A stretch of 16,431 nucleotides of DNA from Vallitaleaceae bacterium (lineage in GTDB: Bacteria; Bacillota; Clostridia; Lachnospirales; Vallitaleaceae), in contig JAQICP010000430.1 of NCBI GenBank assembly GCA_027858555.1, positions 1 to 16,431 of the forward strand, written 5' to 3'. The translations under genes were made by a program, and so were the position numbers. Of the stretch, positions 1-5,619 are shown piece by piece. The notes below the pieces were generated by a model that was not told the origin of the DNA, made no database searches, and was given only the letters and a program-made list of their open reading frames with translations. Every line of letters starts with the position of its first letter. The first letter of the stretch is position 1.

Positions 1-230
1 GCAATACCTTCCACAGTTGTTACCGAGTGGCCATCTGCCTTTACAGTCAGATAACTACAAGATGCAATAGGTTTCCCATCTAGTAAAACGGTACAGACAC
101 CGCAAGATGAAGAATCGCAACCTTTTTTAACACTCGTGTAATGATGATTTCTGAGTGTATCTACTAAATACTCATCTGGTCTAACTTCATACTTCACTTG
201 TTTACCATTAATCTTAAAACTACTTAGCAT
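1..230 (-). CDS. Xanthine dehydrogenase-type 2Fe-2S subunit (partial, N-terminal 76 residues)
   Basis: This is the iron-sulfur electron-transfer subunit of a molybdenum hydroxylase (xanthine dehydrogenase/CO dehydrogenase small-subunit family); in this family it passes electrons from the Mo centre to the FAD subunit. The visible part is a plant-type ferredoxin fold with the ligand pattern C38-x4-C43-x2-C46-x11-C58, inside KKGCDSSSCGVCTVLLDGKP. The ATG at 228-230 has a GGAGG site six bases upstream (237-241). It overlaps the end of the FAD subunit gene by 11 bases, which indicates translational coupling. The reading frame is open to the left edge, so the C-terminal part with the second 2Fe-2S cluster and the expected Mo-binding subunit are outside the window. 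The family assignment is firm; the substrate (xanthine, hypoxanthine or another purine or N-heterocycle) cannot be decided from this fragment. Confidence 0.93.
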   Translation of the reverse strand, partial: MLSSFKINGKQVKYEVRPDEYLVDTLRNHHYTSVKKGCDSSSCGVCTVLLDGKPIASCSYLTVKADGHSVTTVEGI

Positions 231-1017
231 CCTGCACCTCCTTAAGTCCCCTTTTTATAAGTACCTCTGCAATACTGGTTCGATAGACGTTAGATCCTCT
301 ACTATTGGTACCAAAGGTAAGTTCAGTCATGGCTATTGTTGCAGTTTCGCTTATAATATCTTCTGTTATACTAGTCTGCTCATTAATAAAATCCATAGCT
401 TTATGGGCAAGTAACGCACCAGCGGGTCTTGCTCCAACAGCAATCTTATATTTTCCTTCTAATTTTGACACACATATATTTAATATGGGGAAATCATTAC
501 TGGTCTTTTTCACACTTTTAAAATGTGCTTTTCCGGGTACACTTGCTATTATTATTTTTGTGATGAAATCGTTTGCAATTTTTTTATGAGCCATATAGTC
601 CTCAAGAGACATATCAGGCATATGACTAAATTCGATAATTGTACCCATTGTAAGTAGAGGCGTTATAATATCTGAGAAGCCAAATTTGCCCGCTACAGAA
701 CCACCTATTGTTGCAATATTTCTGATAGGCACTCCCATGATATGATTGATGGCTTTAGGAATTACACCATCAGCTAAGGCTAATAAGGTAGGATGCTGTC
801 TCAGTTGTTCTAATGTCACCATACTACCTATCTCAATCGTATCTGGTTTTTCAACAACCTGATCCAAACCAAGTTTTGATAAATCAATTGCTTTTTCGAT
901 CGCTTTTGGTAACAGTTTCAACCATGTACCACCTGAAATAATGGTTGTTAGTTCTTCTTGAAACAAATTATATGCTTCGTCTAGTGTGGTTGGTGCGTAG
1001 TATTCTTTGATTCTCAA
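220..1017 (-). CDS. Molybdenum hydroxylase FAD-binding subunit (XdhB/CoxM family)
   Basis: A 265-residue FAD subunit of a three-subunit molybdenum hydroxylase. In the family it takes electrons from the 2Fe-2S subunit and hands them to NAD or another acceptor in the cytoplasm. The N-terminal half is a FAD_binding_5-type domain: IISGGTWL at about 26-33 is the first flavin loop, and the stretch around 99-121 (RNIATIGGSVAG followed by FSDIITPLL) is the second flavin-binding loop. Residues from about 160 to 260 match the CO-dehydrogenase flavoprotein C-terminal domain. The start is a TTG at 1015-1017 with AAAGGGG nine bases upstream (1027-1033); no in-frame ATG is better placed. The TTG overlaps the TGA of the upstream nucleotidyltransferase gene as TTGA, so the two are probably coupled. 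Length is slightly under the usual 270-300 residues. The family is confident; the substrate of the holoenzyme is not determined. Confidence 0.92.
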   Translation of the reverse strand: MRIKEYYAPTTLDEAYNLFQEELTTIISGGTWLKLLPKAIEKAIDLSKLGLDQVVEKPDTIEIGSMVTLEQLRQHPTLLALADGVIPKAINHIMGVPIRNIATIGGSVAGKFGFSDIITPLLTMGTIIEFSHMPDMSLEDYMAHKKIANDFITKIIIASVPGKAHFKSVKKTSNDFPILNICVSKLEGKYKIAVGARPAGALLAHKAMDFINEQTSITEDIISETATIAMTELTFGTNSRGSNVYRTSIAEVLIKRGLKEVQDAK

Positions 1018-1625
1018 TGTATTGATCCCCTTTCTGCTTTCCTTAATATATGGTGATAATCATCTATTGTATCAATATCCAGTAAGATACCTTCATCCTC
1101 AACCGGTATATAGGCAACCTCATATCTATCCCTAAACACCTTCAGATTAGAACCGATGTCTTCCTCGAGCAAGGGTTGTATAAGCCTCTGTTTTATTACT
1201 ATGGGATGGCCCTTCCTACCATTATAGGTAGGTACCACAATATCACTATTAATTTTACCACTAGCTATACCGTTAGCATTACAGGTGCCTTTAGTAATAG
1301 CCACTATGGTCGTTGGTTCTATAAGCGGGTAATCACCAGGTATCAATATAAAATCATTTTTCATGAGACGTACGCCTGCCTGCACAGAACTAAACATCCC
1401 CAGGTCGTAACGTTCATTCTTCACCACAGTCACAGATGGGTGATATTTCATAATCTCACTGATTTCGTCATGGTAATGGCCAGTTACAACGACTATGCTT
1501 TCACAATAGGGTTTGAGCATTAAAAGTATCCGTTCAATAACCGTTAATCCATCTATTTTCAAGGTTATTTTGTTAACCTTTGCCCTACTGGCATATCCAG
1601 CTGTAAGCACTATGGCACTTAACAT
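1014..1625 (-). CDS. MobA/MocA-like nucleotidyltransferase (probable molybdenum cofactor cytidylyl- or guanylyltransferase)
   Basis: A 203-residue member of the MobA-like NTP transferase family. Relatives attach CMP (MocA) or GMP (MobA) to molybdopterin before its insertion into a molybdenum hydroxylase. The N-terminal nucleotide loop is LTAGYASRAKVNK (7-19; R14 and K19 are the conserved basic positions, although the usual LAAGxSxRMG is degenerate). RYDLGMFSSVQAG (72-84) matches the conserved NPxWxxGMxxS-type region, PGDYP (96-100) carries the metal-binding Asp98, and GRKGHP occurs in the C-terminal part. The ATG at 1623-1625 follows GCGGAGGT. It is the first gene of the operon with the FAD and 2Fe-2S subunits, and in such operons a cytidylyltransferase for the cytosine dinucleotide cofactor is common, so MocA-type activity is my inference. 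The transferred nucleotide cannot be read from the sequence with certainty. Confidence 0.85.
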   Translation of the reverse strand: MLSAIVLTAGYASRAKVNKITLKIDGLTVIERILLMLKPYCESIVVVTGHYHDEISEIMKYHPSVTVVKNERYDLGMFSSVQAGVRLMKNDFILIPGDYPLIEPTTIVAITKGTCNANGIASGKINSDIVVPTYNGRKGHPIVIKQRLIQPLLEEDIGSNLKVFRDRYEVAYIPVEDEGILLDIDTIDDYHHILRKAERGSIH

Positions 1626-1654
1626 ATGATACCTCCGCTTATATTTGTGTACTA

Positions 1655-1689
1655 TATAAAAGCCTCTATACGCAATGCGTTATAAAGGC
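1655..1689 (-). terminator. Terminator-like hairpin in the leader of the molybdenum hydroxylase operon (possible attenuator)
   Basis: On the minus strand GCCTTTATAACGC (1689-1677) pairs with GCGTATAGAGGC (1673-1662) over an ATT loop, with one bulged A and one G-U pair. It is followed by TTTTATAT. The hairpin lies between the promoter at 1819-1848 and the ribosome binding site at 1632-1636, so a full-length terminator here would shut off its own operon. TATAAGG just upstream (1703-1697) can pair with CCTTTATA (1688-1681) of the hairpin's first arm, which offers a competing fold. The T tract is short, so it may instead be an mRNA-stability or processing hairpin. Confidence 0.5.
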
Positions 1690-1818
1690 CTCCTTACCTT
1701 ATAGGTTGCAATTAATACTATTTAATTATTTTAACTAAAGTGTTCATGCCTTTACAATATTTTAAGGTGCTATTCTATATATTAAGAAATGTAATAATCG
1801 TTAGGTAATTGTATTATT

Positions 1819-1848
1819 ATTATACGCCTTCTTAGAAATGATTGTCAA
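1819..1848 (-). promoter_or_regulatory. Near-consensus sigma-A promoter for the molybdenum hydroxylase operon
   Basis: Read on the minus strand, TTGACA (1848-1843) and TATAAT (1824-1819) are separated by 18 bases. Both hexamers are perfect consensus. Transcription should begin near 1812, giving a leader of about 185 nucleotides ahead of the nucleotidyltransferase ATG at 1625. That long leader contains the terminator-like hairpin at 1655-1689 and weaker stems (for example TTTAGTTA/TAATTAAA with a three-base loop), but no riboswitch class I recognise. Confidence 0.8.
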
Positions 1849-1884
1849 AATAATTTACTATTATTTAGCAACTTTTATAAGCAC

Positions 1885-1960
1885 TTTTTATCCCACCGTC
1901 CTCTTTCTATATAGGATAAAATGTTCTCATGGAATGTTCCTACGCCGAACTTTCCTACTG
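1885..1960 (+). repeat. Structured intergenic repeat, copy A (truncated)
   Basis: This copy shares most of its length with copy B immediately downstream (period 102 bp) and with copy C at about 11393-11499. It holds the TTTTATCC...GGATAAAA stem, the GTTCTCATGG segment and the GGAA-GTTCC...GAACTTTCC hairpin (with one mismatch). It lacks the leading GAACAAAGTGTAC...GTACAC part, so it is truncated at its left end. It lies upstream of the promoter of the molybdenum hydroxylase operon and is outside any gene. Confidence 0.85.
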
Positions 1961-2063
1961 AAGAACAAAGTGTACCTCCAGTACACGTTTTATCCCACCG
2001 TCCTCTTTCTATATAGGATAAATTGTTCTCATGGAAAGTTCCTATGAAGAACTTTACTACTGC
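1961..2063 (+). repeat. Structured intergenic repeat, copy B (complete)
   Basis: A full unit of about 103 bp arranged head-to-tail with copy A. Reading the plus strand it holds AGAACAAA, a GTGTAC/GTACAC hairpin with a CTCCA loop (1970-1986), a TTTATCC/GGATAAA hairpin, TTGTTCT closing back onto AGAACAA, and then GGAAAGTTC pairing with GAACTTTAC apart from one mismatch. The AGAACAA/TTGTTCT helix encloses the first two hairpins, giving a three-way junction. It sits between the lipoprotein gene's terminator and the next operon's promoter. Confidence 0.88.
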
Positions 2064-2065
2064 AC

Positions 2066-2107
2066 AAAAAAAAAGAGATTACCCCAGTTTTCAACTTGGT
2101 CATCTCT
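2066..2107 (-). terminator. Rho-independent terminator of the era-recO operon
   Basis: On the minus strand AGAGATGACC...AGT pairs with ACT...GGTAATCTCT around a GAAA-containing loop, followed directly by a run of nine or ten T. It begins 23 bases after the lipoprotein stop codon, so it ends the unit that starts at the promoter near 5250. Confidence 0.9.
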
Positions 2108-2129
2108 AATATTTGTTATAAAGTCGTAA

Positions 2130-3014
2130 CTATTCTTCCATACCACTAATCCAGTTATCAATGCCTTCAGCATTAGCGTCAATGTATTCTTGGATGAATT
2201 CATTTAAGCCTTCATAATCTGCTGTAAGGGCTAATGTACTTGCACCATCTATTAAGACAGTATACATAGAAACCATATTATCAACCAATGTTAATAAGAT
2301 GTTTTTAATAGTTACATCTGCATCGCCATCAGTTTCAAGTGCTTCAATCTGTGCTTTAACATCTTCAACTCTTCCTATTGCTGCTTGTAATTGAGCAGGA
2401 TCAATAGTACCACTATCCATCATAGCTTGGAATTCTTCTGAGCTTAGGTATTCAAACTCACCCAAATATGTCTCTTGATTATCAAATATCGCTGAAGAAA
2501 ATCCAGCTGATAAATTGAACATATTAACCATGACTTCAGTACCAAACTCAGTTGCTAAAACAGATAAATTATATGTTTCAACCATTAAATCTTCAGTAAC
2601 TGTTGATACTTCAATAATGCCACTTGCCATATCTTTATACTCAGAAAGTGCATCCATAAGTGGCTCATGTAATGCTTTAACATCTTCATCTTCAGTATCG
2701 ATATCAAGTTCATCAAATCCAGCTTCAATGTCATCAACCTTGTCAATGATTGCTTGAGATGAATCCATTACATCTGAAAGACCTAACTCAGCTAAAAACA
2801 CTTCTACTGATTCCGCTTCAACATCTGGCTCGATGTCATCTTGTGCAACAGCGAGTGCAAGTAAATCATCAACTAAACCTGATATTTCTTCAACTTTTGC
2901 TTGTAATTCTGCATAATCGACACTTTTTTTATAAGTATCGATTGGCTTACTGCAGCCTGTTAAAACACTTGACACAATAACAACCATTAAAAATAATGCA
3001 ATAAATTTTTTCAT
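2130..3014 (-). CDS. Predicted lipoprotein of unknown function, acidic and helical
   Basis: A 294-residue exported lipoprotein I cannot assign to a named family. It begins MKKFIALFLMVVIVSSVLTGC: a lysine pair, a hydrophobic core and an L-T-G-C lipobox with Cys21 as the expected lipid-modified residue, so the mature protein should sit on the outer face of the cell membrane. The rest is rich in Asp and Glu, has no cysteine and reads as long amphipathic helices (from about 40 to the C-terminus), suggesting a helical bundle. I chose the ATG at 3012-3014 because AAGGGGGG lies just upstream; the longer frame to 3131 would run back over the preceding gene and put 39 charged residues before the signal peptide. 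It follows the coiled-coil gene by 25 bases and is the last gene of the era operon. Its partner or substrate is unknown. Confidence 0.85.
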   Translation of the reverse strand: MKKFIALFLMVVIVSSVLTGCSKPIDTYKKSVDYAELQAKVEEISGLVDDLLALAVAQDDIEPDVEAESVEVFLAELGLSDVMDSSQAIIDKVDDIEAGFDELDIDTEDEDVKALHEPLMDALSEYKDMASGIIEVSTVTEDLMVETYNLSVLATEFGTEVMVNMFNLSAGFSSAIFDNQETYLGEFEYLSSEEFQAMMDSGTIDPAQLQAAIGRVEDVKAQIEALETDGDADVTIKNILLTLVDNMVSMYTVLIDGASTLALTADYEGLNEFIQEYIDANAEGIDNWISGMEE

Positions 3015-3039
3015 TATACCCCCCTTATCTTCTTTAAGT

Positions 3040-3504
3040 TTAGGCTTTGTATTCGCCAGTTTCATTTGATTGTTCTTCAGATGTGGTCTCGGCTTCTTCA
3101 GTTTTAATTTCTTCCACTGGTATCTGATCAACCACTATTTCTTCAGCATTAACAACTTCTTCAGAAACTGGCGCTTCAGTAATAACTTCATCATCCAAAG
3201 CATTCAATTTATCATCTTTATCTTTAGTGATCGAATCGATTTGCTCCTCATACTCAGTTATCTTACTCTCGATATCTACTGTCTTCTCAATCATACTTTC
3301 TACTTGACTAAGATCAATTGAACCGGAACTTTTCATACTACATATTTTTTCACCAATTTCAGTGAATATGACTTTTTTCTCTTTTATGAGTGCTGATAGT
3401 TCACTTTTGACTTTATTGATCTCTATCATCGATGTTGATTTCACACTAACTGTAGTTGTTGCTTTATTTAAGCCTTTTTTAATCTTATCAAAAAAATCTG
3501 CCAT
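3040..3504 (-). CDS. Small coiled-coil protein with acidic C-terminal tail, function unknown
   Basis: A 154-residue soluble protein of no named family that I can confirm. Residues 1-100 are charged heptad-like helices (MADFFDKIKKGLNKATT start, then a long K/E/I/L-rich coiled coil ending near DDKLNAL). Residues from about 104 to the end are strongly acidic and probably disordered. The N-terminus resembles small clostridial proteins that carry a zinc ribbon after the coiled coil, but no CxxC pair is present here: the only cysteine is in KICSM. The ATG at 3502-3504 has AGGAGG eight bases upstream. It lies 19 bases after recO and 25 bases before the lipoprotein, so it is translated as part of that operon. 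The pairing of a cytoplasmic coiled coil with an exported lipoprotein is suggestive, but no joint function can be claimed. Confidence 0.8.
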   Translation of the reverse strand: MADFFDKIKKGLNKATTTVSVKSTSMIEINKVKSELSALIKEKKVIFTEIGEKICSMKSSGSIDLSQVESMIEKTVDIESKITEYEEQIDSITKDKDDKLNALDDEVITEAPVSEEVVNAEEIVVDQIPVEEIKTEEAETTSEEQSNETGEYKA

Positions 3505-3523
3505 TTTACTTCCTCCTATGTGT

Positions 3524-4285
3524 TTATGTTTTTGGGTTAATTATGTTCATCTTATTGAGATCCAAGAAGTCTAAAGTCTTAAAGCTCTTATTTAGATTAT
3601 ACTCAATGAATCGTTCAATGACAAGTTTAAATGTAATGAAAACCTGCTCATCTAAGGTAAATTGATATAATTCTTTTAAATCGCAACTGATAATGTATTG
3701 TAACGTATATAAAACACCTTCTTGTAGACGTATTGCCCCTTTGTCAACTATGCTATCCTTGCCACACAGTGTACCACCTTCTTTAGGGCTAAAGTACATC
3801 TGTGCGTCGTGTTGATCGCATTTTATGCAACTTTCCACCCATGGGGTGTACCCAATATAAGTACAGGCTTTTAGTTGAAATATCAAGCTTACCAGCTCTG
3901 GTAATAACTCACCTTGTTCCAATACTTTTAAAGTCTTCAAAACCATCTGCATCAACTCATGATTTGGCTCGTTCTCATGGGTTATATATTCTACAAATTC
4001 TAAAATAAACAACCCATAAGTTAGCTGTTCTATATCTTTTCTTATATGGTGAAATGACTCTATAAGTGTACCCGAGTTAATATTATAGGATGTCTTACCC
4101 TGAAATAATTCTAATTCGCTATATGAAAATTTTTGACTAACAGCCATCAATCTGGAGTTCATTTTCCGTGCTCCTTTAGAAAAGACTGTAATCTTTCCCA
4201 AGTCTTTGGTTAAGATGATCAACCGCTTATCATTATCACCTATGGCCATCTCATGTAAGACAATACCTTTTGTCTTCACTTGCAT
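3524..4285 (-). CDS. recO: DNA repair protein RecO
   Basis: RecO, 253 residues. In the family it anneals complementary strands and, with RecR and RecF, loads RecA onto SSB-coated DNA in recombinational repair. The N-terminal OB-fold starts KTKGIVLHEMAIGDNDKRL and continues through ITVFSKGARK (about 1-80). The helical middle (80-150) leads into the zinc-finger region and a C-terminal helical part. The finger has C153-x2-C156 and then C174-x2-D177, so the usual fourth cysteine appears to be Asp. The ATG at 4283-4285 is preferred: a GGAG (4294-4297) lies eight bases upstream, whereas the GTG at 4292-4294, three codons earlier, overlaps that ribosome binding site. It follows era by 20 bases, an arrangement common in Firmicutes. 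Confidence 0.95.
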   Translation of the reverse strand: MQVKTKGIVLHEMAIGDNDKRLIILTKDLGKITVFSKGARKMNSRLMAVSQKFSYSELELFQGKTSYNINSGTLIESFHHIRKDIEQLTYGLFILEFVEYITHENEPNHELMQMVLKTLKVLEQGELLPELVSLIFQLKACTYIGYTPWVESCIKCDQHDAQMYFSPKEGGTLCGKDSIVDKGAIRLQEGVLYTLQYIISCDLKELYQFTLDEQVFITFKLVIERFIEYNLNKSFKTLDFLDLNKMNIINPKT

Positions 4286-4305
4286 CTTAATCACTCCAAT
4301 AACTA

Positions 4306-5211
4306 CTAGAATTCGTCTTTATGAAATCCAAAATTTCTCATAAGATAGTCACTATCTCGCCAATTCTTTTTGACTTTAACCCATAATTTGAGATTCACTT
4401 TTGAGCCTAATAATCTTTCAATATCTTGCCTAGCCATAGTACCGACCCTTTTGAGCATTGACCCTTGCTTTCCTATTACCATGCCTTTATGTGAGTCTTT
4501 TTCACAGATGATTGTTGCATCTACGTGTAACGTCTTGCCATTCTCACCAGTTTCAACTTGGTCTATGACAACAGCAATACCATGAGGAATCTCTTGTTCC
4601 ATAAGGTGTAGAATCTTCTCTCTGATCAGTTCTGCCATGATCTGTCGTTCAGGCTGGTCGGTTATCATATCGTCAGGATAAAACTGTGGACCTTCTTCCA
4701 TGAAACCATATAAAGTTTCTGTCAAATGCTCTGTATTATCACCCTTAAGTGCTGAAACTGGAATTATTTCAGCAAAATCATAAGCATCTTTATAAGTGTT
4801 GATTACAGTTAATATCTCTTCTCTTGATATGGTGTCAATCTTGTTGATTACCAGTATGACTGGCACCTTAGCACCTTCAAGTATGCTGAGTATATTACGG
4901 TCTAGGACACCTATTCTTTTATCTGGTTCTACAAGCCACATGATGACATCAACATCTCTAATTGTGCCAGTAGCTGCTTTATTCATATAGGTACCAAGTT
5001 TGCTTTTAGCCATATGAATACCTGGCGTGTCAATAAATATAATCTGACCTTTTTCAGATGATATGATTGTATGTATTTTGTTTCTAGTTGTTTGAGGTTT
5101 GTTGGACATAATTGCTATCTTCTGCCCGATTAGATGATTCATTAATGTTGATTTGCCTACATTGGGTCTGCCAATGATAGATACAAATCCTGTTTTATAA
5201 TTGTCTGCCAC
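4306..5211 (-). CDS. era: GTPase Era
   Basis: Era, 301 residues, the essential GTPase that binds the 3' end of 16S rRNA and checks 30S subunit maturation. All G motifs are intact: G1 GRPNVGKST (14-22), G2 with T41-T42-R43, G3 DTPG (61-64), G4 NKID (123-126) and G5 SAL (153-155). The C-terminal KH domain has GKQG at 247-250 and ends with the typical KLWVKVKKNWRD and NFGF. Length matches the family. The start is GTG at 5209-5211, with AAGGAGG six bases upstream and no usable ATG nearby. It is the first gene of a unit with recO, a coiled-coil protein and a lipoprotein, driven by the extended -10 promoter at about 5250. Confidence 0.98.
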   Translation of the reverse strand: MADNYKTGFVSIIGRPNVGKSTLMNHLIGQKIAIMSNKPQTTRNKIHTIISSEKGQIIFIDTPGIHMAKSKLGTYMNKAATGTIRDVDVIMWLVEPDKRIGVLDRNILSILEGAKVPVILVINKIDTISREEILTVINTYKDAYDFAEIIPVSALKGDNTEHLTETLYGFMEEGPQFYPDDMITDQPERQIMAELIREKILHLMEQEIPHGIAVVIDQVETGENGKTLHVDATIICEKDSHKGMVIGKQGSMLKRVGTMARQDIERLLGSKVNLKLWVKVKKNWRDSDYLMRNFGFHKDEF

Positions 5212-5243
5212 AAAAAGCCTCCTTGAAATAAAAATCTATCCCT

Positions 5244-5252
5244 ATTATAGCA
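5244..5252 (-). promoter_or_regulatory. Extended -10 promoter of the era operon
   Basis: The minus strand reads TGCTATAAT (5252-5244), an extended -10 element with a perfect TATAAT. No good -35 hexamer is present 16-18 bases upstream, which is typical for extended -10 promoters. The start of transcription would be near 5237, about 25 bases ahead of the era GTG. Confidence 0.65.
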
Positions 5253-5463
5253 CAACTGATTTATTCATGTATTATAAAGATATCTATGTAATTTACACTT
5301 GTAACCCCATGTATATGCCTTACCTATGTCTCTTGTGCATTATGCACTTTCATACCTATAAGTACCTGTTAACCTGTACCATGACTATCATCCCGAAGTA
5401 ATCATTGTTTCACACCTAAAATCGTTGCTGATATGGCATAAGTAGCACCTACAATAACATATT
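5253..5463. other. AT-rich intergenic stretch with no recognised feature
   Basis: This part of the 408-bp gap between the activase gene and era lies between the era promoter and the terminator hairpin of the activase gene. I see no coding frame with a ribosome binding site, no repeat shared with the rest of the window and no RNA motif I recognise. Confidence 0.6.
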
Positions 5464-5546
5464 AAAAAGTCTAGCCTCCATAGTCATATAATCTTTGTAC
5501 TATTATATACAGTCTAAGATTATTATGTTAAGTATGGAGGCTGGAC
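5464..5546 (-). terminator. Long hairpin terminator after the activase gene
   Basis: On the minus strand GTCCAGCCTCCATA (5546-5533) pairs with TATGGAGGCTAGAC (5482-5469) with one T-G pair. Inner segments AATCTT and AAGATT extend the hairpin around an AT-rich loop, and TTTTT follows at once (5468-5464). It lies about 75 bases after the stop codon at 5620. The arm-to-arm distance of nearly 80 bases is long for an ordinary terminator. Confidence 0.7.
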
Positions 5547-5619
5547 ATGTTAATTCTTATAATATTACATTAATATATCCTTCTCAAAAGATTAAGCTTA
5601 TATTAATTATTACATGAGT

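Larger units (their letters stand above)
1626..2129. other. 504-bp intergenic region between the lipoprotein gene and the molybdenum hydroxylase operon
   Basis: No gene is supported here. From right to left it holds the terminator of the era operon (2066-2107), two tandem copies of the structured repeat (2063-1885), the promoter at 1848-1819, a long AT-rich leader and a terminator-like hairpin (1689-1655) close to the next ribosome binding site. A 69-codon plus-strand frame at 1838-2047 only reads through the repeats and has no ribosome binding site. Confidence 0.8.

Noticed and set aside
1626..1812. Purine, guanidine or molybdenum cofactor riboswitch ahead of the molybdenum hydroxylase operon
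   Set aside because: The conserved cores I know for these classes are not visible; only a possible attenuator is reported.
1838..2047. Plus-strand open frame of 69 codons
   Set aside because: It reads across the two tandem structured repeats, repeats its own peptide segments because of them, has no ribosome binding site, and lies outside any transcript orientation seen here.
1885..2063. CRISPR-like array
   Set aside because: There are only two tandem units of about 102 bp, no short repeat-spacer alternation and no cas genes.
3015..3131. Longer lipoprotein gene starting at 3131
   Set aside because: It would overlap the preceding coiled-coil gene by about 90 bases and put a charged extension before a clear signal peptide that has its own ribosome binding site.
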